Shown here: positions 55,277-64,000 of the stretch, in pieces
Layout: each line of letters begins with the position of its first letter
How positions within the stretch are numbered: position 1 is the stretch's first letter
From: Ostreococcus lucimarinus CCE9901
Lineage: Eukaryota; Chlorophyta; Mamiellophyceae; Mamiellales; Bathycoccaceae
Length of the DNA stretch: 64,000 nt
Assembly (NCBI RefSeq): GCF_000092065.1
Contig: NC_009361.1
Span: 1-64,000, forward strand
Direction: 5' to 3'
The notes under the pieces: generated by a model
Databases searched by the model: none
The model's input: only the letters and a program-made list of their open reading frames with translations
What the model was told of the DNA's origin: nothing
Translations under genes and position numbers: made by a program

Positions 55277-56869
55277 CTATTCATCCCCGACGCACTTGGC
55301 TTGACGATTCCTGATGGCGAGGCGACATTGCTCAACCTCCAAAGGACATTCGTCTTCACCATCCCACCCACCGATGAGCGCTATGAGCATATCAACGGGA
55401 GGTAACGGCTGTAAAGCTTCGATCCAGCGTTCGTTGCGCGCACGTTTGGCTCTTACTCGACGCTGAGCATTCTCCTTCACGTCTCTTTCGAGTTGCTGTT
55501 CTCGCGAGCGAAGAAAGAGCTTTGGAAGTCGATCGGCCTCAGCCGTCATGATTTCCTCCCTCGTGCGTTCCCTCGCACCGGTCGAAGACTTGAAATTGCT
55601 CACGACCACGGCGACTTCACGAATCTTGTCCGTCGTGCGTTTTCCCACGGTGAGTAAAGCGAGCTCGGTGGCCTTTTTGGTCAGGACGTCTTCCGCGGTT
55701 TCCGACGTCGCGTCTTCGAACTTTACAGGGAAAGCAGCGCTCTTAGAGTACTGCACTGACGTTCCTTCGATGGCCATCTTCACCGTGAGCGTCGAGGGCC
55801 AGCGCTCCGTGTATGCCTGATGCACTTTGATGGTGGAGTACAAGTCGCGCGCGCGCGCGCCGAGAGTGAGCCCAATTCTCTCTCGTTCGCCGCACGTCAA
55901 TGGATTGTACCATCCCGCTGGTCCACCCGTGACACCGACGTCGCTACCTACGTTTTTTGGTAACGGCTTTGGTACCATCGTGAGCGTCATCGAAGAGCTG
56001 AGCGTATTCTTTTCGTGCACCTTGTGCACGACTTCAGAGTCGTCGACGCCATGCGCGGCTTTGCACAAAGCCAGCGCCCTTTCGCGCGTGAGTCCTACGA
56101 GCGCCTCCAACCGCTTCGCGTTTAGCTCGCGAACATCCCAAGCGGTGCGTAAATTATGCAACGCGAGGTTCCTACGAATCAAAGGTTCGTTGCACTTTGG
56201 CAAATGCGAACTCGGCAGTTGGCGAAAGCATCTTTCGAGATCGGCTTCGTCTTCAATGACGACGACACCGTTCGGTTTCGCTAACTTCGAAGCGATTTTC
56301 GCCAACATCTTGTTTCGCGCGACGCCGACGGACACGCTGTACCCGCACTCTTCCGCGATCGCTCGACGTATGGATTCCGCAAACGCCTTTCCTCGCTGGG
56401 ATGGCTTGGCACCGTTTTCGAGCTGCACGTACGCCTCGTCCACGGACGCTCTTTGATAAATCAGCGTGCCACCGTCGACCCGCAACCGTTCACACGCAGC
56501 GTACAGCTTCGCGTGCAATTCGTACGAAGCGCGCGTGTACGGCTCGTAACTCAACATGTGATCGTCCGTCGAGTGCACGTGCACCACCTCGCCGCCGTGC
56601 GGCGTCAACAACGCCCGACACTTGTCCGGATTCATGTGTTTCGTCGCCCCTAACTCCCGCGCGCGATGATCGACGCATATGATATCCCCATGCTGCCGCA
56701 CCGCCACCGGCACGTCTCTCAACCTCGGATTCCTTTGTTTCTCCACCGCCGCGAAAAACGCGTCCGCGTCCACGTGCGCGACGCATCGTCCTCGTCGTTT
56801 CGACGTCGGTCTTTCCCCCCCGAACCCGTCGTCGGTCGCGCCCTTTTCTTGACTTCCTCGCGTGCGCAT
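55277..56869 (-). CDS. Y-family translesion DNA polymerase, eta-like
   Basis: The protein has 530 residues. The polymerase motifs are RCVAHVDADAFFAAVEKQRN (metal-binding Asp), DIICVDHRARELGATKHM (finger, as in Pol eta's YEAR motif) and YQRASVDEAYVQLENG (catalytic SxDE). SVSVGVARNKMLAKIASKL and the helix-hairpin-helix region LEALVGLTRERALALCKAAHG follow, then the little-finger domain. There is no ubiquitin-binding zinc finger at the C-terminus and no clear PIP box. Pol eta bypasses UV dimers. The lineage could also be iota or a divergent kappa. The start codon is only seven bases from the stop of the upstream VOC gene. Confidence 0.85.
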   Translation of the reverse strand: MRTRGSQEKGATDDGFGGERPTSKRRGRCVAHVDADAFFAAVEKQRNPRLRDVPVAVRQHGDIICVDHRARELGATKHMNPDKCRALLTPHGGEVVHVHSTDDHMLSYEPYTRASYELHAKLYAACERLRVDGGTLIYQRASVDEAYVQLENGAKPSQRGKAFAESIRRAIAEECGYSVSVGVARNKMLAKIASKLAKPNGVVVIEDEADLERCFRQLPSSHLPKCNEPLIRRNLALHNLRTAWDVRELNAKRLEALVGLTRERALALCKAAHGVDDSEVVHKVHEKNTLSSSMTLTMVPKPLPKNVGSDVGVTGGPAGWYNPLTCGERERIGLTLGARARDLYSTIKVHQAYTERWPSTLTVKMAIEGTSVQYSKSAAFPVKFEDATSETAEDVLTKKATELALLTVGKRTTDKIREVAVVVSNFKSSTGARERTREEIMTAEADRLPKLFLRSREQQLERDVKENAQRRVRAKRARNERWIEALQPLPPVDMLIALIGGWDGEDECPLEVEQCRLAIRNRQAKCVGDE

Positions 56870-56876
56870 GTCGTTT

Positions 56877-57269
56877 TTACGGCGTCGATTGATACATCCC
56901 GATCATGTGGCCGTCCGGCGTTCGCACGCACGCCACCGCGCCGTGCGTCTCGTACTGAATCTTCCCGTCCAATCGTCCTCCCAGCGTCAGCGCCGCGTTC
57001 ACGCGCGTCTGCACGTCGTCCACCTCGAAGTGCAATATCGGCGTGTACCCCGTCTGCAGCTGCGATTCGTGCTCGGCGCGTTGCAGCGCGAGCGTCGGCG
57101 CGTTTCCCGTCGTCGAATCCGCACCGCGCGAATCGAGCGCGAGTTCGGCGAACGTTTCCGTGCAGACGGCGATTCGGAGACCGAGGGCGCGCTCGTAGAA
57201 GGCGGCGGCGCGCGGGACGTCGCGCTGGAGGAGCAGGATCTGGCGCAGCGACGGGAACGCGCGCGTCAT
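56877..57269 (-). CDS. Glyoxalase/VOC-fold protein
   Basis: The protein has 130 residues, a single VOC module pair: QILLLQRDVPRAAAFYERAL, FAELALDS, TPILHFEVDDVQTRVNAAL and VRTPDGHMIGMYQSTP. The size and pattern match small lactoylglutathione-lyase-like and antibiotic-resistance-like VOC proteins. The first metal ligand of glyoxalase I (His) is Gln here and the last (Glu) is Gln, so classical glyoxalase I activity is doubtful. The stop lies seven bases before the start of the Pol eta-like gene on the same strand. Confidence 0.8.
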   Translation of the reverse strand: MTRAFPSLRQILLLQRDVPRAAAFYERALGLRIAVCTETFAELALDSRGADSTTGNAPTLALQRAEHESQLQTGYTPILHFEVDDVQTRVNAALTLGGRLDGKIQYETHGAVACVRTPDGHMIGMYQSTP

Positions 57270-57348
57270 CGACGGACGGCGTGTGGCGCGCGGCGCGAGC
57301 GCGAAGATCGATCGAGGCGTCGGGACGCGGCCGTCGTAAAACTACAAA

Positions 57349-60300
57349 CTAAAATAGACCCGCGAGCTCGGTGTCGGCCTGCGCGAGCTCGATGAGCAAA
57401 TCGTCGTCGAAGAATTTACTCACGGTGACGTCTTCGGACATGCCCTTGCGACGACGCGTCTTGACCATGAACTCGCGAGCGAGGTGAGGGACGGGGGCGG
57501 GTTCGAGGGGACGCAACACGACGGTCTTGTCGAGAGGATCGCCCGGAACGACGGCCCAGTGGTCGAAGTAGGACTGACCGAAGGCTTGGCCTTGGGTGTG
57601 GTAGCGCAGGTCGGTCTCGAAACCAAAGGTTTCGATGGCGGGGATGAGCGCCTTGACGGTGTACACGGGGGTGCCAGGTTTTGGGGCATCGCTGACGACG
57701 TGTCCGCGACGTTTACTGAGCACGGTGTAGATGGCGCTCATGCAATCGGCGGGAGATTGGATCTCAACTTCGTAAATGGGCTCCATCAATCGCGGAGTGG
57801 CCATGAGGAAGGCGCTGTACGCGCAGCGACGCGCGGTGGGGATGATTTGCCCGCCCCCTCGCTGAAGCGGGGCGTCGGCGACGACGGCGTCTAAAATTTT
57901 GAACTTGACCTCGCGGATAGGCTCATCGCACAGCGGACCCTCGCGCGTGCCCCACTGGAATCCTTGTACAACGGAGTCACGAATCGCCGCAAGCAATCCT
58001 TTGTCGACTTCGGACGGCAAAGTGTCGTCCAACAACGCGTTGGGGCCGGCCGCGTCGGGGCCAAACGCCCAGACACTCTTCGCAGCGAGCGCGTCCCACT
58101 CGTACTCTGACTTGAAGAAATCGCTCACCTGTTTCTTCGGCGCACTCAAATTGACTTTGCCGGTCTCGATATCTCGCGCAAGTCCCTTGTCGAGGGGCTC
58201 GGCGATCATCGTGAGTTTGTTCTTTTTGTTCGGCGTCTCCGCGTAGCACTTGAGCGAGCTCGTCTCCACGACGGTTTCGTTAAAGCAAACCACAGGATCA
58301 CTCACCTTGACCTCGATTTCGCTGTACATTTCTCGGAGATCCTTCATTACGCTATCTAAAAACAACTCCCCCGTGCCCATGATTGTGTGTTCGCCGCTTT
58401 CCTCAACCTTGGTCACGCAGGCGGGGTAGGATTTGGTAATCTTGCGTAAACCTTCAACCATTTTCGGCAAGTCGCTCGGGTTGAGAGGCTCCGCAGCGAT
58501 CTTCATCACCGATTTGTTATCGAACTCTAACGGTTTGAAAGCGTACAAGTCGTCGTCGTACCCTTTCGGCATCTTCTCCGGTACCAACGTGGCAGTTGTG
58601 GTGATGCTTTGGTCTATGCCTTCGATGAGGACCCAAGCGCCCGCGCGCGCTTCCTTGATGGGAATACGATAACGCGCTTCATATATCCACATATTCGTCA
58701 CATTCTTCACCACGCTGTCTTCTTCGTCATCTGGGGAGAAGTTTTCGCCGAGAACACGAACGCGATCGTTCTTCCTAAGCGTCCCGCACATCACGCGACC
58801 GAGCGCGTCGAACGCCGAGCAATCGCTTTTTGGGATGAGTTTGGAAACCATCACCACGGCTGGTGCGTCCGGGTCACACGCCCGCATTGCATCGACGAGT
58901 TTGCCACCGTTCTTTACCGGGCCGCTGTAAGCGCGCTCAATCTTCATAGCCGCGCCTTCTTCCGCCGTCGGGATGTGTGCGGCGAGCATATCCGCCAGCC
59001 CAGACGCGGCGCCGAAAATCTTCTGGCACGTCATCTTGAGCAGCGGCTTCGTGTTTGCTTTCGTCTCCTTTGGCTTCAGTTTGATGCCAAATTCCTTCAA
59101 CTTATCAGACACGCTGTCAATAGTTTCACCGACAACTTGGCTGAAAACTTTGTACAACGGTTCGAGGATGAACTGCACGAAGGTGCGCTCGCCGCCGCCC
59201 GGCGGTGGCTTCTTCTTGAACATCCGCGTATCGCCGTGATAATACACATCGCCCCACATCCTCTTTGCGAACTCCTTATGATCGACTAACACGCCGTTCA
59301 CATCGACGTAGAGTTTGGCGAACGATTCTAAGGTGAAACTAAATCCGTACAAAGCGCTCCCAAAGCAAACCTTGCCGTTTTCCGGACTCACCGTCGGCAG
59401 AGCTCCGTCGGCGTCTGGTGTGTAAAACGTCTCGATCAAGCCGTTGATTTCTTCGATCGTGTGACGGAGCTTGTGATAGGCATCCGCGGGCGGAAGCTTG
59501 AGCTCGACAATCAAGCGATCAATCTTCGATATGAAGACGCACACGGGCAAACCGTCTCGCGCCGCGTGCTTGATTTGTCGCGTCGTCGAAGTCATAACAC
59601 CTTCGCACGCATCGACGACAAGCAACACTCCATCCGCCAACCGCATCGATGCCGTCACTTCATCGCTAAAATTCACGTGTCCTGGCGTATCCATGACGTT
59701 AAACACCATCGTCTTCCCTCGACTCGTCTGCAACGGCAGCGTCATCGGCGTCGACTTGAGCGAAATCCCTCTCGCCTGCTCATCCATCCTCGTATCCGTG
59801 TACCTCAGCTGCTTATCGTTCGCCAGCCAGTCATAATTCACGTCGTGCGAACACTCGAGCAGCATGTCAAACAGCGTCGTTTTCCCGTGATGCAAATGTC
59901 CCGCCACGCACACGTTGCGTCCCATTCTTCGCGACTCCCCGTGCAAGCCCACCAGGAACTCCTCGCTCACCTTCATGGCGACCTCCGCGTCTTGCGACTG
60001 CACTTGCGCCCCCACGCTTCCTCCCACGTATCTCTGTCCCGCGGCTTCGATGTTCTTCACCTTTACCGGCGCCACGATGGGCGTCTCGAGCGCCTGCGCG
60101 TCTTCGTTCTCCACGAGCGTCTCCGTGCCCTCCCCGTACACCTCCTCGGCGGTCGGGTAGTACTTTTTATCCTCCGCGAGCGTGATCGCGGACGCGTTCA
60201 AGTCATCATCGTCCATCGCGTCGTCCTCGCTCGCGTCGGACGCGTCGTGGGCGTCCTCGCGCGCGGCGTTCGTCGCCGCCGCCGCGCGATCGTCCCGACT

Positions 60301-60393
60301 CTCGTCGCGACGCGCGACGTCGTCGTCGTCGTCCGACGATCCAATCTCGGGGCCGACGTAGTTTCCGAACTCATCGTACAGGTTCGCGTCCAT
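57349..60393 (-). CDS. EFTUD2: U5 snRNP GTPase Snu114/EFTUD2
   Basis: The protein has 1014 residues from MDANLYDEFGNYVGPEIGSS, which is the conserved start of the family (an ATG at 60471 is less likely). An acidic N-terminal domain is followed by the EF-G-like GTPase: AGHLHHGKTTLFDMLLE (P-loop), MDTPGHVNFSDEV (G3), ISKIDRL (G4). Domains II-V follow with TGELFLDSVMKDLREMYSE and the C-terminal PRLMEPIYEVEIQSP, DLRYHTQGQAFGQSYFDHW. It controls Brr2 helicase during spliceosome activation and disassembly. One contiguous exon encodes it. Confidence 0.96.
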   Translation of the reverse strand: MDANLYDEFGNYVGPEIGSSDDDDDVARRDESRDDRAAAATNAAREDAHDASDASEDDAMDDDDLNASAITLAEDKKYYPTAEEVYGEGTETLVENEDAQALETPIVAPVKVKNIEAAGQRYVGGSVGAQVQSQDAEVAMKVSEEFLVGLHGESRRMGRNVCVAGHLHHGKTTLFDMLLECSHDVNYDWLANDKQLRYTDTRMDEQARGISLKSTPMTLPLQTSRGKTMVFNVMDTPGHVNFSDEVTASMRLADGVLLVVDACEGVMTSTTRQIKHAARDGLPVCVFISKIDRLIVELKLPPADAYHKLRHTIEEINGLIETFYTPDADGALPTVSPENGKVCFGSALYGFSFTLESFAKLYVDVNGVLVDHKEFAKRMWGDVYYHGDTRMFKKKPPPGGGERTFVQFILEPLYKVFSQVVGETIDSVSDKLKEFGIKLKPKETKANTKPLLKMTCQKIFGAASGLADMLAAHIPTAEEGAAMKIERAYSGPVKNGGKLVDAMRACDPDAPAVVMVSKLIPKSDCSAFDALGRVMCGTLRKNDRVRVLGENFSPDDEEDSVVKNVTNMWIYEARYRIPIKEARAGAWVLIEGIDQSITTTATLVPEKMPKGYDDDLYAFKPLEFDNKSVMKIAAEPLNPSDLPKMVEGLRKITKSYPACVTKVEESGEHTIMGTGELFLDSVMKDLREMYSEIEVKVSDPVVCFNETVVETSSLKCYAETPNKKNKLTMIAEPLDKGLARDIETGKVNLSAPKKQVSDFFKSEYEWDALAAKSVWAFGPDAAGPNALLDDTLPSEVDKGLLAAIRDSVVQGFQWGTREGPLCDEPIREVKFKILDAVVADAPLQRGGGQIIPTARRCAYSAFLMATPRLMEPIYEVEIQSPADCMSAIYTVLSKRRGHVVSDAPKPGTPVYTVKALIPAIETFGFETDLRYHTQGQAFGQSYFDHWAVVPGDPLDKTVVLRPLEPAPVPHLAREFMVKTRRRKGMSEDVTVSKFFDDDLLIELAQADTELAGLF

Positions 60394-60668
60394 CGCGTCC
60401 AAGTTCGCGGGCGCGCCGCGCGCGCGTGTGACGACGCGCGGAAAGTCGCGCAATTCGCGACGACGGTGCAAACCCCCGCGGCGCCGCGGCGCGGCGCGGC
60501 CGCGGTTCGACGCGGCGAGCGGTGGGGAAGCCGGTCGGTGAAGACGACGTGAAACGCTAATAAACTTGAATGAACGTATTACACAAAGTTTGCTCGCGCG
60601 ATCGCGCGGGCGCGCGAAGGCGACGAACGTCGCGAGTGACCATCGAGCGGCGGCGCGGCGCGGCGATT

Positions 60669-62597
60669 TTACGCGCCGACTGGCTCTTCTCTTGGTTCAA
60701 GATTGATCCAAACACCTTCCGGGAAGCAGATGGTGGTATCGTACATGATGTTTAATTCTTCACCGAGCTTGTCGCGACCGGGTCCAGCTTTGGAAAGCTT
60801 GAACTTTTGAACCGTGCTGGCGAGCATGGTGGTCGCGGCGAGCAAGGCGAAGACGCCGCCGATGCAAGATCGCGGTCCAGCACCGAACGGGGTGTACGTA
60901 AAGTCGCGACCAGCAGTCATGCGGCGGCGCATGCGCTCGCGCGCTTGCTCGAGCTTCGCGGGATCACCTTTGGCGACCGCGGATGCTTGCTTCTCCGCCT
61001 GCGCGTAGAGCGCCTCGTCGGTGAAGCGGTCGGGATCAAACTTTTCAGGATTCTCCCAAACTCTCGGGTTTCGCCCCATGGCGTACGTGGATAATAAAAT
61101 AAAGTCTCCAGCTTCAACCTTGTGTCCGCTGGGCAGCGTGTCCGCGCCTTCGGCGAGGCGCGGGAACAAGTTGATCGGGGCGTATTTGCGAAGCGATTCC
61201 TTCACAACTCGCTGCGTGTAAGGTAATCGGCCATCTTGCACATCCTTAAATGTCGGCGGTCGACCACCGAGCGCCTCTAACTCCTCTTCGATGCCACGCT
61301 GAATGTGTTCGTACCTCGCCACGTGCCAGAGGTTCACGGTAAAGTTGGACGCCGTCGTCCTGTGACCCGCCGCCATGATGTCGTTGATATCCCCCCATAA
61401 ATCGGCATCCGAAAGAGGATTGCCGTCGGCATCCTTCGCCTTGACCAATACATCTAACAAACAATAATCTTCCTCATCACCTGCCGCTAAGCGCTCCTTA
61501 ACCACCGCTCGGCGCTCGCTCATGAGCTTTGTGCCAACAGACTCCAAAATCGCGTACTGCTCCTTGAGCTCTCGCACTCGACCGAGACCCAAAAAGTTCT
61601 GGAGCTTGAGAATCGGCCCGGGGGTGATGAAGAGCTCGCCCATGATCTCGCTACTACCGTTGTACGCGTTCAAGAGCTTGGAAATATTATCATTTTTGCC
61701 CTCTTCGCCTCGAAGCGTTCTGGCTTCGTGCGCCTCGCACTGCTCAAAGTCGTACGCGAACGCAACCTTGCCGATGACATCGAGCGTAACTTGCTGAGAG
61801 TCGACGTCGATGTTGATTTCCATCGGCTTACCCGGGTTCATCGCCGCCGCCGACGTCCACGTGTTGCACATGTACGCGATGCGCTCCTCCACCGTCGACG
61901 AAAACTGGCTCAGCGAAAACGAGTTGATGAACGGCTTTTGGCACATCAATCTATGATCGCGGTTGTACTGCCCATCGCTCCCAGTGATGCCTTTATTTTG
62001 GATCACGTATCGGAAAGCGTCCGGAAGCATTCGTAATCTGTAGTTTTTCGCATTCGTGAAGCACACGTACTCGACGATTTCCGGGTCCAAAATCGACACG
62101 CAAAACGGCCCGATGGCATTCTTGATCCCCACGCACTCGCCTTTCTCCGCCGCCCAATCGAGCATGGCGATCGGCATCCCCACTGGATGTTGCGCTGCCT
62201 TCACCAACGACTTCAAGAATGACTTACTATCGATCATCGCCGGATTCCCATCCGCGTCTGGCCGCGTCGGCGGCGGTCCCGCGAACCCCAGCGCCTCCTT
62301 CGCCGCCGTGTACGGGCACGCGCCTCCCTCTGTTTCGCCCTCGACCGCGTCTTCACCGCCGACCACAACACTCTCACCGCTCGACGTGGCCGTGGCGACC
62401 TCATCGTCCTCCTCCGCGACGAGCTCCGGCGCGCTCGACGCCCCCGAGCGCGTCCTCGCGAGCGATCGCATCCCGTCCCTCGACGCCCCCGTCCCGCGAA
62501 TCGCCGCGCGCGCGCGCGCATTTCGTAGAAAGCGCGCGTCGGCGCGCGCGCGAGCGCTTCGCGGCGCGTGCGCGCGCATCGTCGCTCCGTGAATCAT
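60669..62597 (-). CDS. Cytochrome P450, CYP97-like, plastid
   Basis: The protein has 642 residues, or 636 from the second Met. The N-terminal 45 residues are Arg/Ala-rich, as in a transit peptide. P450 motifs: I helix DIMAAGHRTTASNF near 410, K-helix ExxR in KESLRKYAP, FPRLAEGADTLPSGHKVEAG, NPRVWENPEKFDPDRF, and the heme loop FTYTPFGAGPRSCIGGVFAL with Cys578. Spacing and the long F-G region resemble CYP97 carotene hydroxylases, which add hydroxyl groups to carotene rings for lutein and zeaxanthin. The I helix lacks the usual acidic residue of AGxE/DTT. Another plastid P450 family is possible. Confidence 0.82.
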   Translation of the reverse strand: MIHGATMRAHAPRSARARADARFLRNARARAAIRGTGASRDGMRSLARTRSGASSAPELVAEEDDEVATATSSGESVVVGGEDAVEGETEGGACPYTAAKEALGFAGPPPTRPDADGNPAMIDSKSFLKSLVKAAQHPVGMPIAMLDWAAEKGECVGIKNAIGPFCVSILDPEIVEYVCFTNAKNYRLRMLPDAFRYVIQNKGITGSDGQYNRDHRLMCQKPFINSFSLSQFSSTVEERIAYMCNTWTSAAAMNPGKPMEINIDVDSQQVTLDVIGKVAFAYDFEQCEAHEARTLRGEEGKNDNISKLLNAYNGSSEIMGELFITPGPILKLQNFLGLGRVRELKEQYAILESVGTKLMSERRAVVKERLAAGDEEDYCLLDVLVKAKDADGNPLSDADLWGDINDIMAAGHRTTASNFTVNLWHVARYEHIQRGIEEELEALGGRPPTFKDVQDGRLPYTQRVVKESLRKYAPINLFPRLAEGADTLPSGHKVEAGDFILLSTYAMGRNPRVWENPEKFDPDRFTDEALYAQAEKQASAVAKGDPAKLEQARERMRRRMTAGRDFTYTPFGAGPRSCIGGVFALLAATTMLASTVQKFKLSKAGPGRDKLGEELNIMYDTTICFPEGVWINLEPREEPVGA

Positions 62598-62882
62598 CGT
62601 TCAAAGTCGACACGCGCGCGCTGGCAAAGATATGCCTCGTGCGCACGAATGCGACGTTCGCGCGCGCGCGGGTCGCGCGTCGAGGCGTTCGAGCGACGCG
62701 GGCGCGCGAAGGCGCGTTGAGCGAGCGTTTCGCGCGCGCCAACGGGTCGTCGCGCGCGAGACGCGGCGGCTTCTGGCCGCGATACGGCGGCGACAGCGCG
62801 CAACCATATCCACAAAGTTTGGTCTATGCGTAAACAGTGTCAGTATTTAGTGTCGATTTCGTCTATGTAGTGTCCGCCTTCT

Positions 62883-64000
62883 TCACGAACGCGCGCGAAG
62901 CGCGTCGACGCAGAAGGAGACGGGATCGGAAACATCGCTCGGGACCTCGATCGCGAGCGTGTTGACTCGTGCGAGATCGCTGGATGACGCGCGAAACGCG
63001 TCGATGGGGACGACGAACGAGCGCCCGCACTGGGCGTCGATTTCGTAGTCGGACGACGACGACCCCGGATCGAGACGGAATTTTCTGCCGACTTGCGTCT
63101 CGACGGCGGGAGTGAGGACGGTGCCGTTTCGCCATTGCTTTCGCGTGCGGTGACTGAGACCAATGATGAGCGAGACGTCGAAATTGTCCGTGCACGAGAT
63201 GCGAATCCAAACGGAGACGCTCGAGACGTTGGCGAATGGCTTTGCCGATATTTCACAGAGCCAGCAATGAAACGCGACGCGTCCTCGCGGCGAAAATTCG
63301 CCGCAGAGCGCAGACGAAGACTCCATACGCCCGTATCCTTCGCGGTTGATGACAAGCCAGCGATCGCGATACGGCAAAAGTGCCCATCCCGCGCCGAGGC
63401 CACCATCGTAAATCTTCGCTTCGACGCGGGCGCGCGCGCCGAGATCGACGTCTAGACGTCTCGAATCTTCGCCGCACGACACCGGACGAAACTCAATGTT
63501 CATCTTTCCTTGAATGGGGTGCGCAAGCTTTTCGAACGCATAAAACGACAAATCGAAATGAGGTACCGGACCACAGCAGATCTCTTGAGTGCCGTATTCG
63601 TAGTCGCACGGGCAAGTGTCGATGATTTTCACTTTGATGACGAGCGACTCATCCCAGCACCGCACGAACTCGTATTCAGTCGACGTAGCATCATCGCGCT
63701 TCGCCGGGCGCGCTGGAACCTTCCGTCCGTACGAATCGAGAGCGTCGGGATCGACTTCCCAAAAGCCGCGCTCGCGAGAATACTCGATTCGCCCACCGCT
63801 AAAGTCTTTTAGCACGAATCCGGAGACGCATCGTACCTCGAAGCACGACCCACACGCGCCTTCGTGGAGTTTAAGATCGTAATCCGCCACGGCAGCGACG
63901 GCATCGCGCGCGTAAGGTAGGTTCTCGTTGCTTTCTAGTCCCTCTCCTTTGTTGACAAAGCCGCACGCGTTGCCATAGAGGTCGCCAAAAATTTGTTTGG
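62883..64000 (-). CDS. Expansin-like protein, 5' end outside the window
   Basis: The frame is open to the right edge, so the start is missing; 372 codons are visible. The reading at the edge is QIFGDLYGNACGFVNKGEG, the expansin opening YG.ACG..N. It then shows GACGSCFEVRC, VIKVKIIDTCPCD, and PHFDLSFYAFEKLAHP, which contains the HFDLS motif of expansin domain 1, a GH45-like double-psi barrel. The C-terminal 200 residues may be a carbohydrate-binding domain (ARVEAKIYDGGLGAGWALL). Expansins loosen cellulose networks; Mamiellales cells lack an ordinary cellulose wall. A non-ATG start at 63888-63890 should not be used. Confidence 0.8.
   Translation of the reverse strand, partial: KQIFGDLYGNACGFVNKGEGLESNENLPYARDAVAAVADYDLKLHEGACGSCFEVRCVSGFVLKDFSGGRIEYSRERGFWEVDPDALDSYGRKVPARPAKRDDATSTEYEFVRCWDESLVIKVKIIDTCPCDYEYGTQEICCGPVPHFDLSFYAFEKLAHPIQGKMNIEFRPVSCGEDSRRLDVDLGARARVEAKIYDGGLGAGWALLPYRDRWLVINREGYGRMESSSALCGEFSPRGRVAFHCWLCEISAKPFANVSSVSVWIRISCTDNFDVSLIIGLSHRTRKQWRNGTVLTPAVETQVGRKFRLDPGSSSSDYEIDAQCGRSFVVPIDAFRASSSDLARVNTLAIEVPSDVSDPVSFCVDALRARS

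Noticed and set aside
59461-60552. A 363-codon plus-strand frame opposite EFTUD2
   Set aside because: It is antisense to a strongly conserved gene and its translation is His/Arg-rich shadow sequence.
1-64000. tRNA, rRNA or transposable elements
   Set aside because: I looked for B-box words, terminal inverted repeats and transposase or reverse-transcriptase motifs and found none; a tRNAscan-SE run would be decisive.

Overview
The window is a chromosome end of a very compact, GC-rich green-algal nuclear genome. It starts at the physical telomere, 195 bases of the plant-type repeat CCCTAAA. The gene content is eukaryotic and plant-lineage: plastid outer-envelope channel OEP21, plastid-targeted HisA, a NIN-like RWP-RK factor, a CYP97-like P450, an expansin-like protein and a golgin-84-like protein. 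Genes lie tens of bases apart, introns are few and short, and there is a selenocysteine glutathione peroxidase. Together these point to a picoeukaryotic prasinophyte of the Mamiellales, most likely Ostreococcus. The assignment is an inference from content and style, not from a database match.

Layout. 1-8.4 kb is subtelomeric: an ACBP-kelch gene, a methyltransferase, an LSD1-like amine oxidase with a CW finger, and PIG-W. A perfect 168-base inverted duplication links the last exon bases of the kelch gene to a site 7.7 kb inward. 8.4-27 kb holds a TPR/double-PRMT protein, a zinc-finger protein, ribosomal protein S5, HisA, eIF2A, an NLP transcription factor, a non-catalytic rhodanese, a full-size ABCG transporter, UBE2C and OEP21. 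27-41.2 kb holds two Ham1/ITPase paralogues flanking cullin-1, RPL18A, a 2OG-Fe(II) oxygenase, a UBZ4 protein, a G-patch protein, a second rhodanese, an HROB-like recombination factor and a LysM-thioredoxin membrane protein. 41.4-64 kb holds DCAF1, organellar ThrRS, TXNDC9, Sec-GPx with its SECIS element, a spermidine-synthase-like protein, a HAD phosphatase, an unknown membrane protein, golgin-84-like, Pol eta-like, a glyoxalase-fold protein, the U5 snRNP GTPase Snu114, a P450, and an expansin-like gene cut by the window edge.

Gene models. Thirteen introns were inferred by joining open segments so that conserved protein families become continuous. They lie in RPS5 (2), RPL18A (2), CUL1 (2), and one each in the zinc-finger gene, UBE2C, OEP21, G-patch, ThrRS, TXNDC9 and HAD. 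Every one carries CTGAC (12 of 13 ACTGAC) 19-45 bases before the 3' splice site, and 9 of 13 begin GTGCG. This shared signature independently supports the models. All lie in the first 40 percent or so of the coding region, often after a first exon of 5-9 codons.

The genes are mostly single-copy housekeeping functions and form no pathway cluster, although ubiquitin/cullin parts recur (CUL1, DCAF1, UBE2C, UBZ4 protein). No transposon, tRNA, rRNA or CRISPR array was seen. The observations most worth a second look are the Sec-GPx with a readable SECIS and an apparent thylakoid-lumen signal, the branch-site signature, the subtelomeric inverted duplication that added a kelch tail to another reading frame, the degenerate Ham1 paralogue, and several odd domain combinations.
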